DNA from: Periplaneta americana
Taxonomy: Eukaryota > Arthropoda > Insecta > Blattodea > Blattidae
Assembly (NCBI RefSeq): GCF_040183065.1
Contig: NC_091117.1
Span: 109,050,001 to 109,114,000, forward strand
DNA length: 64,000 bases
Direction: 5' to 3'
Below the pieces are notes generated by a model that was not told the origin of the DNA, did no database searches, and saw only the letters and a program-made list of their open reading frames with translations. Positions within the stretch are counted from its first letter, which is position 1. Each line of letters begins with the position of its first letter. Below are positions 52,991-64,000 of the stretch, piece after piece. The position numbers were made by a program, and so were the translations under genes.

Positions 52991-54309
52991 ACACTTTTTT
53001 TTTTTTGGTGCCACTGGTATAGAATATGAAATTAAGTTGTATCAATAAGTTTTTCGAGTTTAGCATTACTTTGTTTGGAATTACTTTGTTTGAAGCTTGA
53101 TGAAATTTTATTGTACCTTAACTCAAATTTGTAAGGTACAATAAAATTCAAAATAATAACTGCAGGCCATTTTAAAATAAATCTGTTGGATGTAAATTAT
53201 TTCTTAATTTATTAGGACCATAAAGGTATTGTCACAAGCGATAGATTGAATCATTTTTATCTTAATAATTTAATATAGGATGATTATTTCGGGAATTGTT
53301 ATGCTCTAAATTGTGAGAATATTTTAATACTTTTTTAAAATATAAATTTGGAATATGTTTCCAGTTAGTAAAGAGTAATTCAGTGAGACAGAGGTCTCAA
53401 GCATATTTATTGACACATGCCAGAATTATTAAATATGAAAAAAAGAGTTCTTGCACTAACATACTGTTTATAAAGTAACCAAATCTTAAGAAATACAGTA
53501 TATGTACTGGTATAGTATATAAAGGCATAGGAGTGAATATAAATCTGTTTTAAGGAATTCCTATTTAATATTCCTGCTATAGGAACATTACAAAATAAAT
53601 ACAACGCAGCACGGAAGCTAATTCAACTCTTTATCGAGTATTGTTGATGAGATGTGTTATGAAGGTAGACCGAATCATTCAATATATGTAAATGTATAAA
53701 TAGGACGAATAATAGATTAATTTCAATGTTATGTAGTATCAAAACTGAAAGCGGTAACTAGTCTATGAATGATGTCTTAACAAGTATAAATAAAATGGAC
53801 TCCTGACATTTGGCTTCAGTAAAAACTAGGACTTCAAGGAATTTATGGTAGTTCACTTGTCAGGCAAAACTCTGAATAGTCAGCATTGTCGAACTATAGA
53901 AGCGCGATTAAAAAGTATTTTTTTCCCCACCCATTACATATGATTGCTTTTTTCAAGTCCCGGTAATAACATTATTAAATTAATTATCCTACATATTTGG
54001 GTGGTGCCTTTCTTTGTTTCTGACAATTTATGAGAGTTTCTCTTTTACACTTCAATAGAGAAATACAACTTTCAGTGGACAATGAACGTGTAACTCTAAT
54101 GGAACTCTAAGAACCACAGCATTAATGTTTTCTTCTTTTCTTTCATGCCCTTTAGTTTTTGTTGCAGATAACATCATACTATTGGATAATTATACATGCA
54201 CCTTTCTAATAAAATTGACATATATTTCATTGGTCTCAGAAGTAAAATTAAATGTATAATAGCTTCTCGGTGCAAAATATTTACTGAAAGTTATTGCAGG
54301 ATTTGAATA
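52991..54309. other. Unassigned AT-rich sequence with one sharp hairpin
   Basis: 53101-53149 forms a near-perfect hairpin: GAATTTTATTGTACCTTA-like arms with an 11-base loop. Nothing else recognised. Confidence 0.4.
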
Positions 54310-54660
54310 GAAATGCCACTTCTCAGGCAAGGTTATTCGTGGATGACTGTATAATATATAGAAAAAATTAGTGATAAATCTTATATCACCGCCTTGCAAA
54401 ACTAGCTTGACATTATTGAAAACTGGACTACAACAAATAAAATTAAAATCAATGTGAGCAAAAATAATCAATATGTATCCTTCTGTAAAACACAAAATTA
54501 AATTCGTCTCATATACCAATTAAATGGATCACCAGTGCCACAAGTAAACACTTAGGTACTGTATATATTTTAGTAACAAACTGGTTGAAATAAGTCACTA
54601 ATATTACAAGGATAGCCTGGAAAGCACTACATTTCTTTATGCGTATTCTTTAGAAAGTCA
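54310..54660 (+). pseudogene. Jockey-type LINE RT fragment
   Basis: Across two frames: RLFVDDCIIYRKISDKSDIT (catalytic box, normally FADD, here FVDD), ALQN-LDIIENWTTTNKIKI, NVSKNNQYVSFCKTQN, IYQLNGSPVPQVNT. This follows the jockey/I-like palm C to thumb order (FADD...LQ.DL..L..W.....M..N..K......YLG). A 109-aa frame open on the other strand is a shadow. Confidence 0.6.
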
Positions 54661-54682
54661 AAAGAACTAATGTACATAACCC

Positions 54683-54940
54683 ATATTCAGTCCACTGCTG
54701 TGGAGTAATGGTAGGCACATCTGACCGTGAAATGAGTGGGCCCGGGTTCAAGTCCTGATTGGGACAAGTTACCTGGTTGAGGTTTTTTCTGAGGTTTTCC
54801 CCAATTGTAAGGCGAATGTCATGTAATCTATGGCGAATCCTCAACCTCATCTCGCCAAATATCATTTCACTATCACCAATCCCATCGAGGCTAAATAACC
54901 TAGTATTTGATACAACATCGTTAAATAAACACTTAAAAAA
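54683..54940 (+). mobile_element. tRNA-derived SINE, diverged copy of the 6-kb family
   Basis: CTGTGGAGTAATGGTAGGCA (box A region), GGGTTCAAGTCC (box B), TACCTGGTTGAGGTTTTTTC and GGCTAAATAACCTAGTATTT, then an A-rich tail. No clear target duplication. Confidence 0.8.
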
Positions 54941-56427
54941 AAGACGTCAGATAAGCAGAGGAAGTTACAAAAGCTTGTGGTGGCTAATTTAAAGTTTCCG
55001 TGATGTTCAAGAAAGGAAAGTACTACAAATGGGAGGAAAAGTAGATAGCCTATATTGGTGTATTCATCACATATTACTCTAGGATATTGCACAGGAGATA
55101 TCACCACATATGGTTGTAAATAACCAAGGATATTTTAAATCTGAATGTGTATTTTAGTGTAATCAAGTGTTGCTTTGTATAATAAGAACTGTAGGCACTG
55201 TGTATAAATCTCGATATGCATCTGAAAAAAATAGTAATCAACTTGGCAGAAATGTTCGTGTGTCACAAAATAATTCGTAATATTTTATTTGTTAATGGCA
55301 CTGTTATTTTTATTAAAGTATGTCAGCAGTTACGTGTACTACACAAGTGTCTTAATTCTTTGGAAAACAATATTTATGTCATTTGGCACAATAATATGAA
55401 CATTTTCCATTTTGGTAATAAATTAAGTGGCAAGAAGATGTTCGTCACACCATATAATATTTCATATTTTTTACATTATTAATTATTCCTTTTCATTAAG
55501 ATTTTCTGTTTATATTTTGGAATGCTTACTTTAAAAGACAGTGATATCTCTTTCATAAACTCTTAAGTATTTAATTAAATATCCTGTGAAGATCATAGTT
55601 ACTTCGAAAATATTGTGTGTCACTATGGAATGACCCATCAGTATTGTTAGTATTGTTACAAATTACAAAACCTGCAACTCTTAGAATGGGATCAGGAGTA
55701 GTGACAAAAAAATGTAATGTTGTAGGCCAACACTACATCAACATGACTATTTTAATCCAGTGTCTAATAGTTTTTAAGGTTTGAAGGCCTTTTGAGGTAA
55801 ACAGTATTGAAAATGTGAGGGAAGAGGTATTTCTTGGTAATGGATTAGGCCTGTATATTTTATAATATTATTAACTATATATTGTTAAAGTACCTAGTAA
55901 ATATCGTAATATGTATATTATATAATACTGTAAACGAGACATCACAGGCTGCAAACTAGATTATTCTTGTTTTTGTATAATTATACGAACATGTATGAAA
56001 CAAACAAGACTACTATTGCTTAGGTTAGGATAGTATTACTTATATATTGTAATCAGGATATGTGCACAAATGTTCCAATATACTACTAACATAACTAAAT
56101 AGGTAATGTTAACATTAATTTTCATACGTTTTTGTGGTCCGTTGAAATAATTCAAAGTAAAGTATAACGAAACTCCGACAACATTATAATTATGAACGTC
56201 AAATTCTCTTATTTTATTTATTTTTCAGTGTTTGGTCCCTTATTTCCCATTGTTCTTTGGATTTATCATTAGTAAAATATCAATTAACGGATAAATTATG
56301 TTATACACTCAGTTGATAATATAAATAATCTTCACGACAAATATATATAAAACAGAAGAGATAACGAATCATAATTTAGCCGACCGATATCTTTATAACA
56401 TGGTCTACATATTCTATATTCTATATA
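54941..56427. other. Unassigned AT-rich sequence
   Basis: No element or coding region recognised; the small frames (e.g. 55216-55482) look like chance. Confidence 0.4.
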
Positions 56428-56665
56428 GGTACAGCTGTCAAAAGAAAAAGTGGCCGCTCTCCTGAAACAAAGTTCCCTTCGGGTATCTTCGCTACAATTC
56501 GGAGACAGGCGATGTTACATGTTGTTGGACCACGTTGCCTGATATCTACAGTTATAACTGAAGAATTCTATATGTTATTCGATAGCGTAATGGTAGCGTT
56601 CAGGCCTCTTATTCATGAGGTCCTGTGTTCGACTATAACCTCGTGTTTTTATGTTCTTTTTTGTT
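56428..56665 (+). mobile_element. tRNA-like SINE with GTACAGCTGTCAAAAG leader
   Basis: The leader GTACAGCTGTCAAAAGAAAA, GTGGCCGCTCTCCTG, then GGCGATGTTACATGT precedes a tRNA-like part: GCGTAATGGTAGCGTTCAGG, then box B-like GTGTTCGACTA. The same leader in inverted orientation begins the 59035-59275 copy. Confidence 0.5.
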
Positions 56666-57039
56666 CTGTTTTTGAGAGAGAAAAAACTATACATAATGGC
56701 TCCTTTCTCTTTTACGATTATTTTAGTAATTAACATCAGGTTCATTAATATATTATGCCATGACTTTATCATTATGATATTGTGGCTGCAAATGGAAAGA
56801 AAAAAGATTTTATTCTCAATAAAAATATCTTTCGTGGCATAAACAAAACAAATTTACTGGCGTCGGCCTTAAAACATTCAAACAATTAAGCGTTCAAAAA
56901 ACAAAACGAAAAGCCACAATTCAATATTTAGTCTATCTTCCTCTTATCTCGATCATCTTGCAGTCGAGTGGGCATGGAATTGACTAGTCTTTGCAAATAG
57001 CGACTGTTCTTAGACACGATATTCCAGGCATTCTGAACA

Positions 57040-57480
57040 TACATACATAAGTGTTCTGTCCATGGGCAGGTCTTTCATTGCAAACCCAGCAATCTCCAAT
57101 CTTTCCTATTTTCTGCCTTCCTCTTAGTCTCCGCATATGATCCACATATCCTAATGTCGTCTATTATTCTTTTCAACCAGAGACCCAACCAATTCCTTTT
57201 TCTCTTTCTAATCAGTTTCAGCATCATTCTTACTTCACTCACTTTTTCAAACACAATTTTATTTCTTATTCTTCACACGCACCGTTCTTCTCCACATCCA
57301 CATTTCAAATGCTTCAATTCGTTTCTCTTCATTTCGTCCTAATGTCCATGTTCATTCCCCATACAATGTCACACTCCACACAAAGCACTTCACTAGTCTC
57401 TTCCTTAGTTCTTTTTCCAGATGTCCGCAGAAGATCCTTCTTCTTCTATTTAAAGCTTCCTTTGTTCATGTTTGCAGTTT
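57040..57480 (-). pseudogene. 3' part of the second LINE family
   Basis: On the minus strand: RRIFCGHLEKELRKRLVK-like frames, FVWSVTLYGEWTWTLGRNEE, KRIEAFEMWMWRRTVRVK, later DHMRRLRGRQKIGKIGDCWV. It follows on from, and overlaps, the region seen at 21376-21760. Frameshifted and stopped. Confidence 0.7.
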
Positions 57481-57796
57481 TTCTTGGGAAGGATAGGCCT
57501 AAATGCGGTAACATCCCGTTGTTTTCCGCACACCACTATCTCTTTCGCATCTTATTAGATTCCAGGGGGCCCAAGCGTGGAGATGAGGAGAGTGGATTTG
57601 ACTAATTGGGCCCTCCGGACTTCACCGAAAGTCACGGCAAGGGTTAAATATTAATTCTATCAGGATGTTTGACCCGATCAGAGACCGGGAAATCTCAATT
57701 AGCCTTTGCCCCCCGCATCCTGTACTAGCTTCTACGAATCATCAGAAAATCTTAGAGTGTGATTGGGCCAATTTTTCCGAAAATGTTTCCACACTT

Positions 57797-57880
57797 TTGC
57801 CCTCGTAGCTCAGCGGACGAAAGTCGGAATTTAGATGTCAACGTCTCAGGTTCAATTCCTCGTTACTGCTTTTCATTTTA
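57797..57880 (+). repeat. tRNA-like SINE head
   Basis: GCCCTCGTAGCTCAGCGGAC (box A) and CAGGTTCAATTCC (box B) in near-tRNA spacing, followed by TTTTCATTTTATT as in the 59-kb copy. The acceptor stem does not pair well, so not a functional tRNA. Confidence 0.55.
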
Positions 57881-57984
57881 TTGTGGTTCAAGATAGTATA
57901 ATGTAATAATACAAAAAGAAAAACTAATACCAGTATTATGCAAATAGATTTTTCCAAACCTAATATTCAATTTATGTTATTTAT

Positions 57985-59030
57985 ATCGCTAAAGAACGAT
58001 TACAATATAAATAACTTGAATATTATTTATACAGTATCACTAAAGAACAATAAGAGAATATAAATGATAAATATCGGTTTTTTTAGTTAATATCAGATAT
58101 TATATAATACGTATTTAATTATCTAAATAAAATAACCTATTTTACAAAGAAAGATGTTTATTTGTGTTATAATAATTACAGATTATTTATATTGCGAAAG
58201 AACAATAACAATATAAATAACTTGAATATTATTTTATAATGCTAATGAAGGAAAACAGAATATAAATGATAACTTGAATATTATCTATATCGCTAAAGAA
58301 CGATAACAATATAAAAAACGTGAATATTATTCATATCGGAATTTCACAGATTTATTAAAGATGTATTTAAGAAATTGTAGAAGAATAGTAATTAGTAACA
58401 GTGTCCTATTTATTCTTCTTGGAGCCAAATTTGTAACTTTTAAAAGTGTGGTTACTACGTTGAAGTGTATGTGTTGCAACGGATGCTTGATTTGTTATGT
58501 ATGTGAGTCAGTTATGGGATGCTTGATGTCGTCGCAATGTCGTAATTATAGTTTGATTGTGTTTGTGTGACTATTGTGTATTAATTTATGATGTATGGTA
58601 CGGAAAGCTGCATATTTGTGTTATAGAAGTGTTACGTATGTGTGTTGTTAATGTTTTTGTATGTTTCAAATTGATACCTGATATTTGTTTTGCAATCGCA
58701 ATGCCTAATTTACGGATTGTTTATATATTGTTTACATCGCGTAAGCTAATTTAACTTTCTTTTCCATTTCTCTTTATGCTTATCTTTTTTGTGTATAAAA
58801 CTATAGCCCTAACATACATATGTAAAATAGGGCTAACTCCCATTGGAGATACAATAATAAAAATTATTATTCATATCGTTATAAAACGATAACAGAATAC
58901 AAATGATGACTTGTATTTTATTCATATCTCTAAAGAACGATAACAAATTATAAATAATGTGATATCCATAAAGGACGATAACTGGATATAAATGATAATT
59001 TGAATATCATTTATATCGCTAAAGAACGAT
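57985..59030. repeat. Satellite-like repeat of about 45-50 bp, interrupted
   Basis: The phrase TATATCGCTAAAGAACGATA followed by ACAATATAAAT and AACTTGAATATTATT recurs, with changes, at about 57985, 58030, 58190, 58280, 58880, 58925 and 58995. A block of about 500 bp without the motif (58345-58850) separates the two groups. Non-coding; the small frames in the middle are unassigned. Confidence 0.65.
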
Positions 59031-59034
59031 TAAA

Positions 59035-59275
59035 AAATAAAATGAAAACATGAAGAAGGCCCGAACCCACAACCTTTGAATCATTAAACAAGCACTCTAC
59101 CGCTGGTCTATGAGGCGCAGATATGGAACACTTTCATTGTTCCGGAACTGCTTGTACAAGCACATGCATCGTGTAACATCGCCGGGACCCGAAGTGGACT
59201 TTGAAAATATTCGCTGTTCACGAGTGCGGCCACTTTTTTTTGACAACTGTACATTGGCTTTGCGCCGAGAGACTG
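59035..59275 (-). mobile_element. tRNA-like SINE with GTACAGTTGTCAAAAA leader
   Basis: On the minus strand: TGTACAGTTGTCAAAAAAAA, GTGGCCGCACTCGTGAAC, GGCGATGTTACACGATG, then the tRNA-like TAGACCAGCGGTAGAGTGCT and box B GTGGGTTCGGGCC. The 3' sequence TTTTCATTTTATTTTTTAAT leads straight into the GTTCTTTAGCGATATAAATG repeat. Confidence 0.6.
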
Positions 59276-61592
59276 TATTGTATTCTATTCAATACAAAGG
59301 CGTACTTTATCTTATCTCTTCGCTTCGCCCACGTGACAACCAAAATTAGCTGCCTCGTTCCGAACTTGCCAAGGTCATATAGGCCAATAATATTTATCCA
59401 TGGTCATCAGTTGTCGGCAGTAAATACCGTTGCTTACGAGATTATCTCGTAAGCAAGAAATAATCGATTTAGACCGACCAGACCGGTTCAGAGTTCGTGT
59501 CTCGTGATGGTGTTGGTCATTGTGCCATCTGTTAACGATTATTGAACTACATCGAGTCGGCCTCGAACTGCAAACTCGAAAGTCTATATAAAGGAGTTAT
59601 CTGTTAGTATATAATGATCTAGGCTATAAGGTAGCCAAGAAAACTACAAATATTTGTATCTCTACAACCATTATGAACAGTGCTGTCCTCTGACGATTTC
59701 AGAGGAGCGACATGTACTATTCCTTCGTACATACAAAGTCAATAGCACATAGTCATTTGTCGTTCCTTAATACCATCTGTAAGAATTGTTATACGTACCG
59801 TAACATATAAAAAGCTCAATCCCCACATCCTTTGAAAATTAGACACATGTTTATATGAATTTTTTACTCAAAATAGTTTATAGTACCACCTCCTAAGATA
59901 TTCACTATTCCTCCTGATTATCTCGTATATAGTTCTGTTGGACTTTCTTTTTCCAGTTGAGGATTGTTCCAGCGTAACCTCTGCATTTCTGCATTTGGTA
60001 CATTGTTGACATTTATTTTTTGGATATACGATCTTCATTTTCTGTAGATGGCCGCACTTTACTCTGGAAATGGTCGTTTGATCTCTTAGTTCACATTTAG
60101 TATTAATGTAGCTCTATAGTGACTGGTAAATCCGACCCTAGAACTTGGAGAAGTTAGGGGTGAAACTTGCTCCCCACCCACCACACTCTTCAGTAGCGAG
60201 AGTATGTCAGTCAGTTTATGGTTGTCAGGTGGTCAGTTCCTCAATCTTGCCTCCCTGCCTGCCTGTGTGTTGTACGTATTGAAAACATTTGGTCCGGTGA
60301 TCTTTCGCTTTCGCGTTCTGTAATATATTACTAGCTCTTTAGTTTAGTTTTTGTTATAACAATTTAGTTTAGTTAGTGTGTTCTTCTTTATAATTGTTTC
60401 AAGTTTTTAGTTATAATAAATGTCGTCTTGGACTTGCTCATTCGGTGTTAACATCCGATTCCCTCTGCCTAGTTTGAAAGCGGGAACCTGATTCCAATGC
60501 CAAGCCTGATTTGATAATTACTGATGATGACGCGTAATGAACTTCTTCGTTACTTTAGCGCTTTGTCCATTTCTTAATGATTCGAGGGAGTCTCGCTATC
60601 CTTCGGCAGGTCTTCGTACACATCTTCTTTCTTTGTCTTGTTTAACTCCGCCTTAACCGACTCAACAAGCCAATGAGATGGAGGGGATGACAAATCTCAG
60701 GACCAACAGTAGTATCTCTCACAATACAGGGCCATCGTGGAGACGTTACAGGACAAGTGCAAGATCTACCGAGTCCTGTGGCATAGAGATAAACTTCACC
60801 CCACGTCAGGAATGGAACCACGGACTGCCTAGCTGGGAAGCACACGCTGTCGTAACTACGGATCGTACACTTCTTTCTTGTGAACATTTATTGCTAGCTA
60901 TTTTCACAACGCGACTTCTTAAAAGTATTATTTTATTCTAAATTTACAGCAAAGTGCTGGCTGGCACTTTCTCTTAATTTGCAGTTAACTTATCGAAACA
61001 ATTTTGAAATTACTGATGAGTGTGATTAACTCGCAATTTATTATAGAAGTATGTTAATTCATTTACAACAGTTGAAAGGATTGCGACTGGATTGGCATAA
61101 CGTATTCCCGTTACTAATTAAACTACATCATAGCGAACTAATATTTACTATTTAGCTGTAGTTATAGTCACTTTCAGAATACCCTCAGATCGCTTTAATG
61201 TGTATTTGCTATTTGATATTATATTACATTTAGGACACTGCAGTCCAAGTTTCCAATAATGTTTTAATTACCATCCGTCACAAATGTTTGATGAAATAGT
61301 TAATTTCGGCGAACTAATGTACGTAGTAATTTACCAAGGGTCTTAGAAATCTTTCCAACTTATTTCCCTTCTGATCTTGTTGTCAGAAATATGCAATGTG
61401 AATTCGTCCCTTTCTTGCAATATGTCATTTTGGTTAATGTTTGAATTTCGGCATTTCTCGTGTGATTTAACTAAGTGTATCCAACCGTTCGTATAGGGCT
61501 GTATTTTTAAACAGCACCCTTTTTTTGTAACAGAAAGTAACCAAGTAATATGTAATAGTAAATAAAATATTTGAACAGGTTAATGTGTTCAG
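59276..61592. other. Mostly unassigned region
   Basis: Includes a perfect hairpin at 59428-59454 (TTGCTTACGAGAT / ATCTCGTAAGCAA), a fragment of the 38-50 kb foldback family near 59810-59900 and a possible tRNA-like SINE around 60740-60860 on the minus strand (box B-like GTGGTTCCATTCC). No gene recognised. Confidence 0.4.
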
Positions 61593-61673
61593 TTAATGGG
61601 ATGGCTGTTATCAAATACAGCTAAAACGGTTTCTGTGGCTAATATAATTGAAGCAAACCATTATGATTCACCG
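61593..61673 (+). CDS. Candidate single host exon, 27 codons
   Basis: An open segment of exactly 81 nt (LMGWLLSNTAKTVSVANI..., ending EANHYDSP) is preceded by AG after a pyrimidine-containing tract (TTAATGTGTTCAG) and followed by a consensus donor, GTGAGT. Length is a multiple of three with phase 0 at both ends. I do not recognise the protein, and the frame continues some way into the putative intron. It could be one exon of a long-intron host gene, or chance. Confidence 0.3.
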
Positions 61674-61884
61674 GTGAGTAAAATGTTTTCTTTATCAATA
61701 GTAGCGGTAGCAGGGCAGTCCCTTCTCTACCCTCTACCTCTATTTGTCACGTGTTTGTTGACAGCGTGCGGACTGTTAGAAGTGGAGTGTGTGAAATTCG
61801 TTACAGGGCCGGATTTACCAGTCACCAACAATAGCTCTTGTTCTTTTACCAAACATGGAGTGGGAATGTATTCAGTTCTGTATT

Positions 61885-63013
61885 TAATACTTACTTAGGG
61901 CTTTTAAGGAATCTGGAGGTTCATTGCCGCCCTCACATAAGCCCGCCATCGGTTCCTATCCTAAGCAAGATTAATCCAGTCTCTACCATAATATCCCACC
62001 TCCCTCAAATCCATTTTAATATTATTCTCCCATCTACATCACGGCCTTCTCAACGGTTTTTCCCTCCGGCCTCCCAACTAACACTCTATATGCATTTCTG
62101 ATTCGCCCATACGTGCTATATGCCCTGCCCATCTCAAAAATCTGGATTTAATGTTCCTAATTATGTCAGGTGTAGAATAAAATGTATGCAGTTCTGCGTT
62201 ATGTAACTTTCTCCATTCTCCTGTAACTTCATCCCTCTTAGCCCCAAATATTTTCCTAGCACCTTATTCTCAAACACCCTTAAACTCTGTTCCTCTTTCT
62301 AACTGAGACTCCAAGTTGCAAAACCATACAGAAGAATCGGTAATATAATTGAATCAGTCGGAGCTAAAAGGAACTAAGTCACTTTTCAGAACTTTTCAGG
62401 AGGAGCAAAAAACATTCCACCAATAACACAAATATTATTTGTTTATGTTATAGATGACAAAAGAATATTTAAAAGTCTTAGTTCCTTCTTCCACCGTTCG
62501 ATGGGCATGACATCCGTTGTTCAAATTGTTGCATAATCCAAAACTGTATATTTTGACTTAGTTCCTTTTAGCTCTGACCGATTCAATTGTTTTATAAATT
62601 CTAACTTTCAGCTTTTTAGAGAGCAGACTGGATGATAAAAGCTTCTCAACCGAAAAATAACACGCATTTCCCACATTTATTCTGCGTTTAATTTCCTCCC
62701 GAGTATAATTTATATTTGTTATTGTTGTTCCATGATATTTGAATTTTTCCACCTCTTCAAAGGATTAATTTCTGATTTTTATATTTCCATTTCGTGCAAT
62801 GTTCTGGTCACGAGACATAATCGTATACTTTGTCTTTTCGGGATTTACTTCCAAACCTATATCTGTACTTGCTTCAAGTAAGATTCCCGTGTTTTCCCTA
62901 ATAGTTTGTGGATTTTCTCCTAACATATTCACGTCATCCGCATAGACAAGCAGCTGATGAAACCTGTTCGATTCCTTACCCTCTCTGTTATCCTGGACTT
63001 TCTTAATGAATAT
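61885..63013 (-). mobile_element. 5'-truncated LINE copy, interrupted by a MITE
   Basis: The 3' end is near 61885 with a short (TAAG)-like tail. On the minus strand: [39 protein letters not shown] (intact YADD box), [39 protein letters not shown], then the GEWRKLHN region and the usual C-terminus. Frameshifts are present and a 233-bp MITE splits the thumb. Target repeats not resolved. Confidence 0.85.
62352..62584. mobile_element. MITE, ~233 bp, 4-5 bp target duplication
   Basis: Inverted repeats AATCAGTCGGAGCTAAAAGG and, complemented from the right, AATCGGTCAGAGCTAAAAGG, extending through AACTAAGTCA. Flanked by aattg (62347-62351 and 62585-62589); with a GAATC terminus it would be aatt. The other LINE copy at 22.8 kb shows the empty site (GTAATATAACTGTTTTAT). 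Superfamily not determined. Confidence 0.8.
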
Positions 63014-63040
63014 TAAATACAGTAGGTGAGTAAAATTCAA

Positions 63041-64000
63041 AGAAGAAATACATTCACAATATTACGTATTTTGTTCATAAGTATAATTTAATTAATTTTA
63101 TCTAGACCAATATTACTACACCTTTTTATATACTTTATGCCGTTTTTGTATTACTATGATTATTTTCAAATAAAAATACCGTACTATAAAATAGTGAAAT
63201 ACGTAGTAAATTTTATAATCTATAATAATCAAGATGCATACAGTACTCGGAAAAAAAGTACGCTGTAATTTTTTTTTTTCTGTTTCAGTTTTGCAAAGTA
63301 CTGCATCTGTAAATCATTCTCAATTCTTCTTTAGCCAAACTACATTAACGGCACACATCAGTTTTGTTTCTACCATTCTTGATTTTTTAATAACATAACT
63401 ATCTTCCTCACATAGAACTCTTCTTTTCTTTCCACCCTGTTCTATTGCCATGCATGTAGACTTTACCTGTTTGCAAACTGAAAATTTGAAGACTTCAGTT
63501 TGAACTGGATGTCGGGATTACAGTACAGCAGTACGGTATACAACTTGGCCTGCTATTTTTGAAGGGTTGTTGCCACGATAGGGAAGCGTTTGACCTACCT
63601 CACACTCACCCTCTTTTCTTTGAATTCTAGTTTTTGGCCTGTAAAATGCTTTTGTCACAGTAATTGAAAACGGTATTTGTCATTAATGACAATAATAGCA
63701 TTACCGCCTACCTGCGAATTCCTCTCAATGTTATTTTCCGTTTACTGTAATGCAAGTATAATATGAATTATTACAGAATTTAGACTTTGCTAAATGCCGC
63801 TAGAAGTTGCTTATTAAATATTTGTTATTATAAAAATAATAAATTACATTTGTTTAATACAGATGAAGACCGTACTTCGTAATGACTGTCGCTTTAGTCG
63901 AAGTGGCGCACTAACATGGTCGCTATAACTAATCTCAGCATTGTGTGTTTTTTATTTTTCTTTTCGTGTTCGTGTGACTTTCAAGAACATTCATACGAGA
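63041..64000. other. Unassigned AT-rich sequence to the window end
   Basis: No element, gene or tandem repeat recognised. Confidence 0.4.

Noticed and set aside
54190..54519. 109-aa minus-strand frame
   Set aside because: The plus strand carries jockey-type RT motifs here; the minus frame has no resemblance to anything.
57797..57880. Functional tRNA gene
   Set aside because: Boxes A and B are present but the acceptor and anticodon stems do not pair properly; the T-rich continuation matches a SINE copy nearby.
60420..60493. Short ORF starting MSSWTCSFGV
   Set aside because: Stops after about 24 codons with no donor site or homology.

Overview
This is a 64 kb stretch of an AT-rich animal nuclear genome made almost entirely of transposable elements. 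I find no convincing complete host gene. I see no operons, ribosome binding sites or other prokaryotic features. The best guess is a large insect genome, probably a cockroach or termite (Blattodea). That rests on my recollection of its LINE proteins (e.g. KLHNTELHALYSS, RLRWAGHVA) and 3' tails of (AAGT)n, on tRNA-derived SINEs and on insect-type mariner, hAT and Harbinger transposases. It is an inference, not a database result.

Layout. 0-6 kb: a hAT remnant (751-2105), then a ~570-bp palindrome split by a second hAT (2755-5334), which holds an unidentified insert. 6-13 kb: SINE, degenerate tandem repeats, a Harbinger fragment, an internally deleted LINE with an 18-bp target duplication, and a 53-bp minisatellite (11392-13156). 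13-15 kb: remnant of an MSKRGC-type transposon-like gene. 15.6-20 kb: a tandem dimer of a ~455-bp unit in which each copy received a different TA-inserting mariner-type element. 20-22 kb: palindromic MITE, hAT and LINE scraps. 22.3-34.9 kb: a 5'-truncated LINE interrupted by an ~11 kb Harbinger element with an intact 373-aa transposase and a damaged, spliced Myb/SANT-like partner gene. The Harbinger is itself full of later insertions.

35-38 kb: scraps and a possible TATA promoter. 38.2-49.9 kb: the most striking locus, a large foldback element (arms about 0.75 kb) into which other elements were inserted repeatedly. On the left are a hAT (38612-43205), then a TAA-flanked element (38835-41318), then another (39092-40461) holding a Tc1 fragment. 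On the right are a TTAA palindromic MITE (43829-48892), then a hAT (44007-48831), then a mariner-like element (44432-47510), then a second hAT of the same family in inverted orientation (44713-46647). Target-site duplications at nearly every level let the insertion order be read directly. 50-64 kb: LINE, MULE and SINE fragments, a short satellite-like repeat, one possible host exon (61593-61673) and a final LINE copy with a MITE in it.

The genes do not form a pathway. What works together here are transposon parts: Harbinger transposase with its Myb-like partner, and LINE machinery presumably mobilising the SINEs. Boundaries supported by target-site duplications are the most reliable calls; degraded fragments named from remembered protein families are less so.
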